From NCBI GenBank assembly GCA_013397865.1, contig VZTI01001657.1:62001-126000 (forward strand): DNA of 64,000 bases, in the 5' to 3' direction. Origin of the DNA: Struthidea cinerea (Eukaryota > Chordata > Aves > Passeriformes > Corcoracidae). Both the position numbers and the translations under genes were made by a program. Shown here one piece after another: positions 24,055-35,748 of this stretch (positions within the stretch are counted from its first letter, which is position 1; every line of letters begins with the position of its first letter). Below the pieces are notes generated by a model, which was given only the letters and a program-made list of their open reading frames with translations, was not told the DNA's origin and did no database searches.

Positions 24055-27000
24055 CATTCAGTAACAGTAGCTCCAAAGACAGTACCAGTAACATCATACA
24101 GATGGAAAATTATTTAATTTCAAAGCAACAACTTTTACTGCAAGCTTGTTTTTACTGGGGGAAAAAAACCAACCCAAATCTTGAACAGTAAAAAAATTAC
24201 ATGGATAAGTAGTTCTAGATGCTTTTCTTTCTCCATTAATACTCTTAAATTAATCCCTAAGCACACCATGCTTGTGTCTTCTTTGCAGTGCATGCATTAA
24301 TGTAACACCCTGAGAAATCACGGTTCAGAGGCAAGAGCCTATGACAAAGTCCTGCTGCCGGGGAAGAGGGAAGAAGTGGCAGCTCTCTTACATAGCCTCT
24401 TGGTTAAATGTTGGTGTATTTGTGTCTAGAAAGAGGTGTAACATCTCAACTCATCAGATCACAGGTAAGTGGGATGCACTTGTGACAGAATTAAAAAGAG
24501 ACAGCAGTAAACTTCAGAAGATACCTGGATCATCTGCCCAGGCTGACATTCCTAGTGGTGTAAGGCATGTCTGCATGCAGGTTACATGTCACAAGAGAGA
24601 GGTGGCTGCTGTCAGGTCTAATAACCTGCACGTGCCCAAGCGACCCTGTGAGATGTGTGGGAACTCCAAGCCCTTCTTTTGAAGGCAGGAGTGTGGGCTC
24701 ATCCAAGCTGATATGGCAGGGACACTTCGCTCTGGCCATTCCTTACTGCTTGCTTTGTAACCCAGCATAACTGGCAGAAAAATGAAGGCTACCTATTACA
24801 AAGACCTGACTATTTTCTAAATTCACTTTACTTCAGGGCCATCACTAGGCCCTTTCTACACTAAGCAGAGGAGGCATCTTGCTGTTTCTTTAATGAGATC
24901 TTTGGCATCACTGTTGAAAATGGAATGTCTATAGTAAGGAAACAATCAGTAACAGCATGAGTCAGTGTGTGCTGGAGTTTGAACACTCAAGTCATATTTA
25001 TACACAAAGATTTACTATGCAAAAATGCATGATCTGAAAAGGTGACCATTTAAGCTGTTGTGCATCGCTAATTAACAATGGAGGAAAAAAAATCCCCTTT
25101 TAAAAAAGACCCTCTTTCAATTTGTTTTAATTTAGCATTATAATAATCACGAAAAGGAAATCAAGTTTGCAAAGGCGAGGATAGAGTTTCTTCCTTTCCT
25201 TAAACATTTTACAGTATTGCAACATATCAAATGTCTGTCTAATATGCCAAGTATTTTAGGACATTAATATATCTACAAAGTTTGCATAAAACTCTAGCTA
25301 CTAAATCTTTCAAAATAAACTCCCGACCTTCTAGCAAGGCACAAAACAGCAAAGCCATGTTGCAACAGGGAAAGAGCAGGTTCCTGTGGGAAGGTGCCTA
25401 TCACAAGCTCTTTCCCCGGAAAAGTCACAGGTGAGCCAGCTGGCTGCACGTGCAGAGATGTGAACCATGGGTTCATGGGAATCTTGTTAATTAATAGGAA
25501 GCTGAACAATAGGGAATGTATTGTGGAAATAGTTGCAAAATGATGTGAGGATCTGCTAGGCAAGGAGGAAAGTGACAGACCATTTTCATGGACTTCTGTA
25601 ATGTGCTTCTTCATACAGCCTTAGGAATCAAGAACATTTAGGAATGCCAGATGATTCCCTGCATGAGCTAATACCAATCAGTAAGAATGGCTGTACTGAG
25701 AAAAGTAAAAGGATCCAGGTTTCAGGTTTTGCAGTAAATTGCCTTAGTGCTTACAAGGAAGAAGCTGCTTTTTTATATAATATCATGATGACCATGAGAG
25801 GTCCTCTACCACTTGCCCAATTCCGTAACAACACATAGACATATTTACCACCAGCTCTTTATTCTAATCTCCTTTGATATCTTCAGACTGATAATATTCA
25901 GTTGAAATCAATGAAGATACAGCACCAGAACAGGTTGTATCCAAAGCAGTGGAAAATATTGTGAGTAGGAATCTATCAGCTACAAAAGAAAGTGCACGTT
26001 GCTATGATTACACTACTAAAAATCTGTTCCTTTGAATCTTGACATTTGTGGTTTTGTTCATACATTACCATTAATAGCAATGTCTGTCTATATGACTGTG
26101 TTGATAGCAGTATTATTTGAGCAGAGATTTTTACTACCAAATACAAATATAGTATGCATTCATTTTTTTTTAATTATGTGTAACATTCAGTAAAGTGATG
26201 CATTATTAAGAAAGATCATTGATTGTTCCCAGGATATGGCAGCAAAATATATAGTATGTACTAAAATTGCAACTAGTTTTAGAGCAGTGTAGTGTGGAAT
26301 AATGTAAAACAAAAAAAAAGGTGCCAAAGTTAGCAATAAATCTATGAATAGAAAAAGGAGTGAAGAGGATGCCTTTTTATCTGACAATAGCTTGACTAGA
26401 ATCAGAATTAGAAATGCAAGCAGATTTTATGAGTTTTGTTTTTGGAAAGATAAGATCATGTAAGTAGCCTGCAAGACATTTTTAATATTTTCATGACTTG
26501 ATGAGACAAGGGACCACTAAGACTGTGGATCTAAAAAAATTGTTAAGTGCCAGCTCCAAGGAAAAATCGTTGCTTCTAAACTGATCACACTGTCTTGGAG
26601 ACACGATATTAAGTATTTGAGATGCTGCCAAAATAATGGAAATTATCTGTCTGCTCCAAAAAGACAACTCTTAATATCTCTCTATCCTTCATGTCATGTT
26701 AAAGTCCTGATTCTGTTACCCAAATTTCAACAGGATGTTGCACCCATGTAGCAGCATGTGTGACCACTATGCTGAATTTGATGGTGTGAAGAATTTTTTA
26801 TGGTGAGACAGCAATTAAGGCATGCACAATCTCAAAATACTATGTAAGTTTTCCTAAATAGCTTTGAAGGCTCTAAAATGCTTTTAAAATATTCCAAATA
26901 ACTTCCTAGCGAATAAACATTGAAAACCCTCAAAAAGCCCTATCTAGATTAATAAACATTTAAGGAAAGCAAGAAGAAACATTATCTTATTTTTCCTTTT

Positions 27001-27692
27001 TCACTTGCACTTTTATTTAATATAACAGATTTAATTACTTTTTTTTTTTTGGTAAAAATACGGCAGGCTGTGGTTTAACTATAAAAATATTTCATTGATT
27101 AGATTTTTTCTGTTCTTGAACCGACAGGATCCTTGCCACAGCTTACAGCATTTTCTTACATGGGCAGTGAGTATTCAGAAATGTACCTTTTGCTCTTTAA
27201 CATGACCAAGCAGCTGGAAGCAAGGTATTAAAGCAGTTCCATGTGATCAGCAGGTTGTCTGCAGAGCATGTGAATAACACCTGCCAACATGTACTGAAAA
27301 AAATTGCACTGCAAAAAGCAGCAGAAGGCCGTGACACAGGTTACAAAGTAGCCCATAATGCAAGAAAGCAAATAAAATCTTTGAAAATTGTAAGGAATGG
27401 AGAAAGTAAATTGTCTATTTAGTGTTTCCCTTTAAAAATTTTTTTTCAATGGAGGTGAACAATGAGACAGTGATGAAACAGAATTTTACATGGGGGAAGT
27501 TCTGATGGCAGTGCTTTATTGGTAACTTCCTTTTTAGTCATTGCTGTTATTCATTCTTCTTGTTTTTTTTTCTTTTACTCAGATATGAAGGCCTAAAGCA
27601 ATCCTTTCCAAATTCACAGACTATGCTGTGATCCTGGGAGCCGCCGAGACCCTTTCTGAAGAGGGGAGCCAGCTGGCCCTCCCTCATGTATC

Positions 27693-27717
27693 TGCATTCC
27701 TGCATTCCTGCATTCCT
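27693..27717. repeat. TGCATTCC tandem triplication
   Basis: Three exact TGCATTCC units within the GC-richer patch at about 27600-27870. Confidence 0.9.
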
Positions 27718-30700
27718 GGTGCTGGCCAGGGTGTTGTGCAGGGTGCCGTGGGGCACTGTCAGGCTGTGAGATACCTTAAAGTCCCATAGGAAAAATGGGC
27801 ACCTCTGGGCCTATGCCAGGGGATGGGGGGCACCTGGGCCCTGGGAAGGAACAGAGGGAAGAAGTGTAGCTAAGGGGAGGATTAAGGGCTATGCACAGGG
27901 TTGGAGAAAATGGGCCAATGTAGGCTTTGTTCCTTTAAGATAATATTTTTGTGTGGGTTTGGGGAAAAGGAATTCTAATTTCCACTCTGTGAAACATCAG
28001 AGCATGCATCCTTACATGGAACGCTGTCCAGTGTCTGGGCCAATGCAGTGTATCACTGAGATTAAGAGCATAATGAGCTCTATCAAAGCATCAGACAGCA
28101 CAGGGATAATTACAAGATCCATCATTATTAGGCAAGAAAAACAAATGTGTTTTATAAATCCTAAAGCTCTAGAGCAAAAACCATTCACTAATTGAGCGGG
28201 GGGCTAGGTGCAAGATTCTCTTGGGGTCAGTTTATTCTAGGTTAGTCCATTACACAGTTATTACACCTTGCTCTGAAGCACAAGTATTCAGTGAGGTTAG
28301 TGCAGGATGATGGCAGACATCTCTCCACCATAATCCGTGTTCTCACTTCATGCACCCATACTGAGCCACTCTATGGGCTCCTACGGTTGCTTTAATGAAT
28401 TCTGGTCTCACACTGAAAAAATCTCTTTCCTCTCTCTAATGCTAATTGGTTTATTCCTCCCTACTCTCTCATCTTCTTCATAAGAAATGCCTTATCCCTG
28501 GAAATCATTCATGTATTTGTGTGAAGCAAATATTTTGCCATCGTAATTGATTGGATTGCATGAAATAGTAGTTGCTTTGTGACAAATTAGCAGAGGGACA
28601 GTATTTCTCTGTTTCTCTTGAAGCCTATTGTGCTGTGCACTCACAATGGCATTCCTTGATAGTGTTGGAAGTCTCTTTTCTTATGTGAAGGAACGAGCAT
28701 ATATGATCTGTAAATTCATCACTCTCTCTCACTTTGTGAGGCTTGAAATGAAGGGGATCATCTTAATTTAGAGATGAATCCTAATTTAAAAGTCTGTCAG
28801 TGGAGTTTAAGGGGTGATGAAGGAAGCTTTTAAAAAATGCTGACGTGCACCTGACTTGGTCTTTCAGTTCAGCCTCCCTCTCATCTTGGGGAGGCTAGCT
28901 AAAGAGGAATTGAAGACTTTTCTAATAGTTTTAGATCAGTGACTGATAGATGAATACAATAGGTTGCAGGAGTAGGACATCTGACTTGTCTCCCAGATTT
29001 GAAGTCATATGTTACAGTCAGGTGGCTACTTGACTTTGAATAGCAACGCTGCCCACAGGTCATGTTGGCAAATACACAAGGGTCCAGACTGCAGTTCCCA
29101 AGAACCCCGACTTTTCCTGCAACGCACACTAAGAGGAAATCCTTCTAGTATCCTTAACAAGTCCTCCTCTTTGCAGTCAACCTAGAATGCCTTGCCACCC
29201 CAGAGGGCTGACATTGTTTTTGCTCTATCTCCACATATAAGGAACTATGGTTTGTGTGAGTAGTAAAAGGAGCAAGAGATCCCAGGCAAAGAAATAGGTG
29301 TTCCTCTTACACCAAAGAGAGATGTTGCTGCACTCTGTAGTTTGGGTCTCGGGAAGGGAGATTTTCATGGGCCTGCCTGGCATACTGTGGCACTCTGCTA
29401 AGCCAGCAGCAGAGATACTGGACATCTGGAAGCCCTGGCTGCCCCCAGTGCCAAGTTCTCTGACTCTCCACACCTTATTGGCTTCACTGACAGGTCCTTT
29501 CTTTCCCTGGTTGTGCAGTGACCAGTGTAAACTGCAGAACAGTATGCTACTTTCTCAGCTCTGTGTCAGCAGTTCTCACTAGTCTTGCAAAGGATACCAT
29601 ACTCACTTTTGAAAAGGCCATTATCTCCATCATTAAGCTCTTGATCAGCATAAAGAGTTCAGAGACGATCCTTCTCAAGTTCAACCTGCTTCCTTTTCCA
29701 CTGAAAACCCTCCTTACAACCAGCCTGGAAGTTGTAACTCCTTCCCTTAAACTCACATCTTCATCCAAGAACATGTCCCACCGTTTTTCCTTTCTCTGGA
29801 ATCTGGCTCAGAGACACCTTCCTCCTTGGATAGCCTTCCCTGTACAGCACCAAATCTGAAACAGTTCCCACCCCACTGTGTATGTAACACAACAAAGTTC
29901 TGTTTGCCTTTGTGGGTCATATAAAATAAGAAGGCAAGAGGGAACACTGGACATCAAGGCCTTTCCAGAGACCGTTGGGTAGAGAGAATAGAGATACATA
30001 AAACCAAGATGCAAATTCACTTTATTAGTGTCCAGCACACACATCCTTTCTGTGTTCAAGTGCATGCACATGGCACTGCTGCCACAGAAAGAGTCTCTTG
30101 GCAAGGTTAATACCCAAAAAGTGGCTCAAAGTTCATGGCACCCCAGGATTGTCTGCTCAGAAAAAAAGACAAGAGAGAACATGCACATACAGTTTGGGCC
30201 TTCTTAAGGTCATCTGAAATTAGGTGTGATTCTCTTACCTGCAGATTAATTGCAGATAAGCTATGGCCTGGAGCATACTATGGGGAACTTAAACTTTTGC
30301 CAAGTCTTGACCACTGCAAGCACTTGAGAAACAAAGGATACCCCTGCAACACCAGAGTGTACTCACAAAAACCGAGCAAATAAAAAGAACAGGGAAATGC
30401 CAAGCTACAAATACAGGCTCTGGGCTGTCTCTTTGTGAATTTTTTTTTTTAATTTATTTTTTAAATAAAGAGCCTGCTATGACCATTTTTTTAAGGATGT
30501 AAAAAAAGAATTTCACCTTTTGGGCAGCAAAAGAGGAGGGAAAGATACCACCTGCCAATAAGTGTGGAAGGTTCTGTGGGACTCTGATGTCCACCAGCCC
30601 TGCCTACTTATCTCCACATCTGTTGTCCATGTGAGTTTAGTCTGTCAGGTGCTTGAAACACTGGGCATTGTCAGCTGGGATGGCCACAGTCATCTGATGA

Positions 30701-32916
30701 GCAGACTGTTGCATTCCTCCTGTCTGATTTCCCCTGCCAGGAGCTTGGTGCAGCTAAATGTCTCATCTCAAATACTTTACTCTTCCTGGAGATGTCTCCA
30801 AAGTTGACTTCAGTGTTATTTTTCTCCTTTATGAAATCTGTCAACCTTGCCAAGACACTCATGGGTTATGATGCCAGGAACACGAACTCCTAAACCGGGA
30901 TTGCATTCCCACCCAGAACAGTTGTTATTATCTGTGCCAGGGATAAATGCATGAATAAGCTTTCTTATATTAGCACCTCACTGATCTCCAACTCACCGGT
31001 GCCTATGAGCTTGCAATAAAAGTAGCTTGGACAACTTTTAAAAACATGTTAGTGCTGCCACTAACTGCATGAAAAAGAGAGTGCAGGAGTTTCCCCTGAT
31101 CCTGCTGCCCCTTCACAAACATCCCTTAGACAACAGACGGCTTGAGCAAGCTGTGATGATAATGTGGTTCTAGGCAAAAGGTTGCTTCCAGGTTTAGTTA
31201 TGAGTGTTCATGGAATTTGTTTCTAGAGCCCTGATAGCTAGGTCTTTATGCAGAGAACAAGTATGCTATGAAATGGAAGCTGAGGAAAATATGGCCATTC
31301 ACAAGCAGCAACTTGTAACAAGTTCCCTTGCAGCAACTGTAAATGCTACAGAAAGCCAAATAAAGGGAGAAAGACTGGTGTTTAACACAGGACAGATAGG
31401 AGACTTGGCTTTCGTCAGTGTCTTTGACATGCAGCCTCCACATATGCATTTGAAGAGAGCATGTCTTGCTGTTGAAATGGACAAAGGACACTGGCTACAG
31501 CCTGAAGGATTAGACGTCAGCCCAGTATTTCCAGTGCTGCAGGATAAGAAAGATAAAAGAATGTAAAGTACAATTGTCTTCTCACAATTTCATGTGGTTC
31601 TACACGGAGGAAAAGTTATCCTGTTACATTTTAAAGGCAGGACTACAGGATATTGCAATGTTACATTTATTTCCAGTGTCTACATACACTATGAGCTGAA
31701 AACAGACTCCAGTTCTTTGAGGGATTTTATTGTTTGATGACATCTTCATTGTTGTTATTACTCATTAAAACAGAATTCTGGGAGTGAGGTCATTCAATGG
31801 CAAACCCATCACGAGTATTTCCCAAAAAGCGTGTCTGGAGAAATCTTTTGGATGCAACCAGTTTTTATGAACAAGTTATAAATAAAAGAAGCTGATGTTT
31901 GTGATTTGCAAAACCTAAAACATTATCCTTTCTCTGTTTTCTTTTGCATGTTTCATGCCAAAAATAGTCAAACACAAACATCCCAAAATTCTATGAACTT
32001 AAATTAAAAGTGGCTAACTATTTATTCAGAAGTAGAATTCATCCTGAAAAAAACAAACTCTGGTTTGAAAATAACTCCTGATTTACCTTTCTCTAGGACT
32101 GAGAAAATTAAAGAGAATGTAGGAGTTTTTTGCATCGGACTGAAATGAAATGATGACCACTGAACACAAATGCTAGCACTTGCAGCTCTGTTCTGGACCC
32201 AGAATCCGTGGCTTCCAAACTAGCCCTTAACTAGCACCGGTGAGCCATACAGGCAAAAGGAACCTTGTGTAAAACTTGCCCCCTGATGATGCGGAGTTAT
32301 TTTTGTCAAGTTGTGTTGGCTAAGCATGTTTCCAAATGGAGTCTTCTTGTGATCTTGCAGTCTAACAGGTTAAATGTTTGGCCTTTAGCCTTCTAGGCCT
32401 TCAGTCCTTCTAAGTTTGGCCTAGACTTGCCCAAACATAAAGAATATTTAACAATTCATTTCTGTTAAATAAGGTTCAAAGTTGATATATCTGGGAATAT
32501 CTGTGCTGTTTTCAGCAAAGTTTAATGACTTCTCTTTTCTGTTAATAAGACAGCTCAGATAATTTTTCCTTTATTGTCCATGACCGTGTAAATAAGAGAG
32601 ACTTTTGTATCAAACTTTGCAATGTCCCTTTATACATTTACTCATGATACTGACTCCTGTCCTATATCAGCGGTGTTACACAAAGTGCAGCTTTTCTGAT
32701 TAAAATAATACTTTAATTTCATACAACTATATGACTACTTTTCATTACAAAAAATGCAGCAATGTCATTAAATCACTTTATAATTGGAATGGGGGACAGA
32801 AATTCTTATCTGCTTTGACACTTTTGTTTGGATTATTTGTTTGGGTTTTCTATTTTGCTTTATTTTGCTGCATACTATGCTTGGCCTTGTTAAAGCATTT
32901 TCCTTCTTCTTCTTTC

Positions 32917-32938
32917 TTTTTTTTTTTTTTTTTTTTTT
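32917..32938. repeat. poly-T run beside gap
   Basis: 22 consecutive T residues preceded by CTT-rich sequence and followed after one C by the N gap. Confidence 0.9.
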
Positions 32939-32939
32939 C

Positions 32940-32954
32940 NNNNNNNNNNNNNNN
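32940..32954. other. assembly gap (15 N)
   Basis: Fifteen undetermined bases directly after a pyrimidine-rich, T-homopolymer stretch. The real missing length is unknown. Frames reading through it are meaningless. Confidence 0.99.
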
Positions 32955-35233
32955 GTGAGTACCACAGGAAAGCCGCTGACTGCAGTGACTCTTTTCCACA
33001 ACCCAGCCAAAAATTAAAGCACAGTGAGATAATGAATCAGGCTACGATTTGAAACAGACAGGTTGTCTTTATTCTTTCTCACCTACTTTTTTCATTGGTG
33101 AAACAGTGAATAATAAAGACTTACACAGGATCATCTGAAGACTTTGGTCTTCAAACTCAGTGAAGAAAATTTCCCGTTTTAAGCATCATGTCTTCCCAGG
33201 GGTGTTGTTTGGGGCTGTGTGCTGGCTTGAGAATAGAAAACGGCATTGTTTTACAACTGAGTCATAAGCTGAAAGTTAACTCTGATCTTCTAGGAACTCA
33301 AGAGTTAGGCCAGTCTTTACTAATATAAATATTTAACTCCAGGCTACTGTAGTTAGTTTATATCAATTTCTCAACATCTGCATTTTAGTTTTTAGATATA
33401 GTGAGCATCACAATCTGTGATTACTTTGCACAGGACTGTGTGCATATTTCAGGATAGGTTTTGTAATTAACAGGTCACAGATTTTGGCCCTTATTTGAAG
33501 GCAAGAGCACAAAACCCCAATAACCGCTCATGGAGACTGTGAAACCCTCTGCAATTTTAATAAGGAAATTAGTCTTCTTAGAAAGAAATTATTTAATATG
33601 TTTTCCAACAGAAAGACCAGTTTACATCTTGTAAAATAAAGAGAAAATAAAATTTCAGCCTCAGAATGCTCATGTTAGGGAATTTTATGGGATTACTTTA
33701 CTTGGCTATATTTTGCCTTTAGCTTCCTTCTGCAGATAAATTTTCTGCACTGTCAGTTTTAACTTGTCTCTTTGGACTTGTTTTTGTCACCTCCCTACAA
33801 ACCAAACTCTGCATTACTGCCAGGCTACACTCACTCTTCTTTCTTAAGAAAGGTCTTTTTTGTGTTCCAGAAAAACTCCATTTCCATCACTCTACCCCTC
33901 AAATCTGCATCCAACATTTTTACAGACTCTCTTTATCTTATTGTGTGTTTTTCTTCCAGAAAACTTTTGGAAAGAAGTTGGGGACAGAAATTTTTTTTCT
34001 TTGACATCTCCCTCATTCTTCCATCCATGAGTGCAGACAATACTGTCATGGTTTAAATGTTCTGGATGAAACCATGTCTGACTATATTTCCCTGTCTGCT
34101 TTGACTGCTTTTTACTTACAGCACAACACAATAATAGTAAGATACTAAAGATGCATTTTAATGAGCTGTTCATTATGTTGGGAAACTGATTGCTTTACAG
34201 TCATTGGTAATATTACCTCTGTTTTTCACATGAATGTTGAAAAGCTGACTTCTGAGTTTCTGGAAGCCAGACCAAGTTCTGAAATGGCAACCTACATCTT
34301 GGCCTTTGTTCACCCCACCCAATTTAAGACAGTTGTTTAGAAGCATCTAATCAAGGGGCTTCCTCGCTATGGGTTGACTCTGCTGCAGACAGTGAAAACA
34401 TAGCTGAGCCCTTGTCAGGTCTGAACTGCCCTTTGAAAACATCCAATTCTGTTCAGCAGTTTAAGATCTATCTCCTGACTTTTCTGGATTCTCTGAAAGT
34501 TAAATGGTTGATACCAGGGTCCAAATCCCTGGCTTTGCCATCAGTACTGTTCGATGACCAAGACCTGTAAAGAAGGAACTAGAAAAGAAAGAGAGAAGAA
34601 TGTTTGGCATTGACCTGCCATTCTTTTCCAGCCAACAATAAATGCATTTGTTGAAAGAAAGCTAGCTTGTAAGTGTGACTGTCATGTAAGCCCTAAAAAA
34701 AGAATTGTCACACAATCAAAAATTATTGTATTTTTTACATTTAAATAAGTTTGGCATTCCACAGAACCTGCAGTTGACACCAAATACTGTGTCAGCAAGG
34801 TAAAACTCACTTGCACTGCTTTGTGTCTTTGACAATATTGCTGGAATTCTGCTTGGACAGATACATGGCAGTGAACTCATCCAATGGCAAATATAACACA
34901 CATTTGTGCCACGAGAATTTTTGCTGGTGAAGGCATTAGAAAACTAGTACTGTAATGCAAGTAAATAGGACAGACCACTTCGATGAAAAAACCAAGATGC
35001 TTAGTCTACCTGTTGGTAACCTTTCCAAAAACAAGCCTGAGTCTTTTGCTTAAGTAACACAGTATTCATCCAGAGCCCTATTTACTCTGTTCTCTAGCAT
35101 GTATCTTCTAGGTGTTAAGCTCCAGAAATATCTTATGCCCTGAAAATTAGAAACACAAATTCTAGAGACTGAATGTATGTAGGCAGTTCTCAGTGATTCC
35201 CCATGCTTTACTATTAATTAAATCTGCAAAGCC
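32955..35233. other. non-coding unique DNA, no gene seen
   Basis: AT-rich with no exon, RNA gene or repeat recognised. Frames of 94 (+) and 93 (-) codons overlap at 33772-34173 and are chance. The TGTCATGGTTTAA at about 34046 resembles the minus-strand end of the ERVL LTR, but nothing LTR-like follows. Confidence 0.7.
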
Positions 35234-35380
35234 ATGGTGTGTTGCGGTGGCTAAGTCCACTTTACACCCCCCAAGTTACCCTAAAAATGGTCTCTCCCTA
35301 CAACACTGTGCTAGAAAGTTCTCCCTTTGTCTGGATTCTGCTGGTCACTGGCCCTCTCCCCCCTCCCATCCGTTTTTCCC

Positions 35381-35437
35381 ATTGGCCCCTGTTACGTCAC
35401 TCAACCTTGCCTCTGTCCCCTAGCCCTCAGACTATTG
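35381..35437 (+). promoter_or_regulatory. U3 promoter elements: CCAAT and CRE
   Basis: Two inverted CCAAT boxes (ATTGG at 35381-35385 and 35433-35437) flank a CRE-like TTACGTCA at 35392-35399, roughly 100-160 bp before the LTR poly(A) signal. This is a plausible U3 enhancer-promoter. No clear TATA box is seen. Confidence 0.5.
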
Positions 35438-35537
35438 GTTGTGGATGCTCTCGCCTTTGGGAGCTCTCAGGATAACACCATTGCAGGCATTCAGTTTGTG
35501 GTTCTTCGTGCCTCTGTTTCCCTTCAGGTGTGTTGCC

Positions 35538-35543
35538 ATTAAA
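35538..35543 (+). terminator. LTR poly(A) signal ATTAAA
   Basis: ATTAAA lies between the CCAAT/CRE region and the U5-like region, as expected for the R region of a plus-strand LTR. A T/G-rich stretch (TTTGTCTCTGGTTTGTG) follows about 40 bases on. Confidence 0.55.
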
Positions 35544-35748
35544 CACCTCGGAATTACATGCAGAGAACCCCTCTCGCCTCTTTGTCTCTGGTTTGTGCAC
35601 AGACTGTGTGTGTGAGCGGCTGTTCGCCTACATCTGCGAGGGAGGTGCACGGGTAGGTGCTATCGGAGTGCCGCCTGAGCGTGTCCACGAGGGACCCTGT
35701 GGAACAAACGCGGCATCAATCCACCGAAGCTCTCATACAATAATGGTG

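Larger units (their letters stand above)
17453..32939. other. non-coding unique DNA, no gene seen
   Basis: About 15 kb with no CR1, LTR or recognisable exon. Noted inside: an old inverted-repeat element at 17692-17754, a splice-acceptor-like site at 20121, a perfect palindrome at 21089-21111, a small inverted repeat at 24029-24054, and a TGCATTCC triplication at 27693-27717 inside a GC-richer patch (about 27600-27870). Frames of 113 codons (24341-24682 +) and 120 codons (31204-31566 +) match no family I know. The block at 27990-28200 has the even, motif-dense look of conserved non-coding DNA, but this is only an impression. Confidence 0.6.
35234..35748 (+). mobile_element. solo LTR with 6-bp target duplication
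   Basis: A perfect direct repeat ATGGTG at 35234-35239 and 35743-35748 brackets a 503-bp block (35240-35742) that starts TGTTGCGG and ends CATACAATA. The left end has the usual TG; the right end lacks the usual CA, probably through mutation. Inside, in LTR order, are an inverted CCAAT box (ATTGG, 35381), a CRE-like TTACGTCA (35392-35399), a second ATTGG (35433-35437) and an ATTAAA poly(A) signal (35538-35543), then about 200 bp of GC-rich U5-like sequence. Many CpGs survive, unlike in the CR1 copies nearby, so this is a comparatively young insertion. A 6-bp duplication points to a class II (ERVK-like) element. No internal viral genes are present. The family is unidentified. Confidence 0.7.

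Noticed and set aside
31204..31566. 120-codon plus-strand frame
   Set aside because: No known family. A single short frame without splice signals is not enough to call a gene.
34046..34058. TGTCATGGTTTAA resembling the end of the ERVL LTR
   Set aside because: Only about 13 bases match and the following sequence is not LTR-like.
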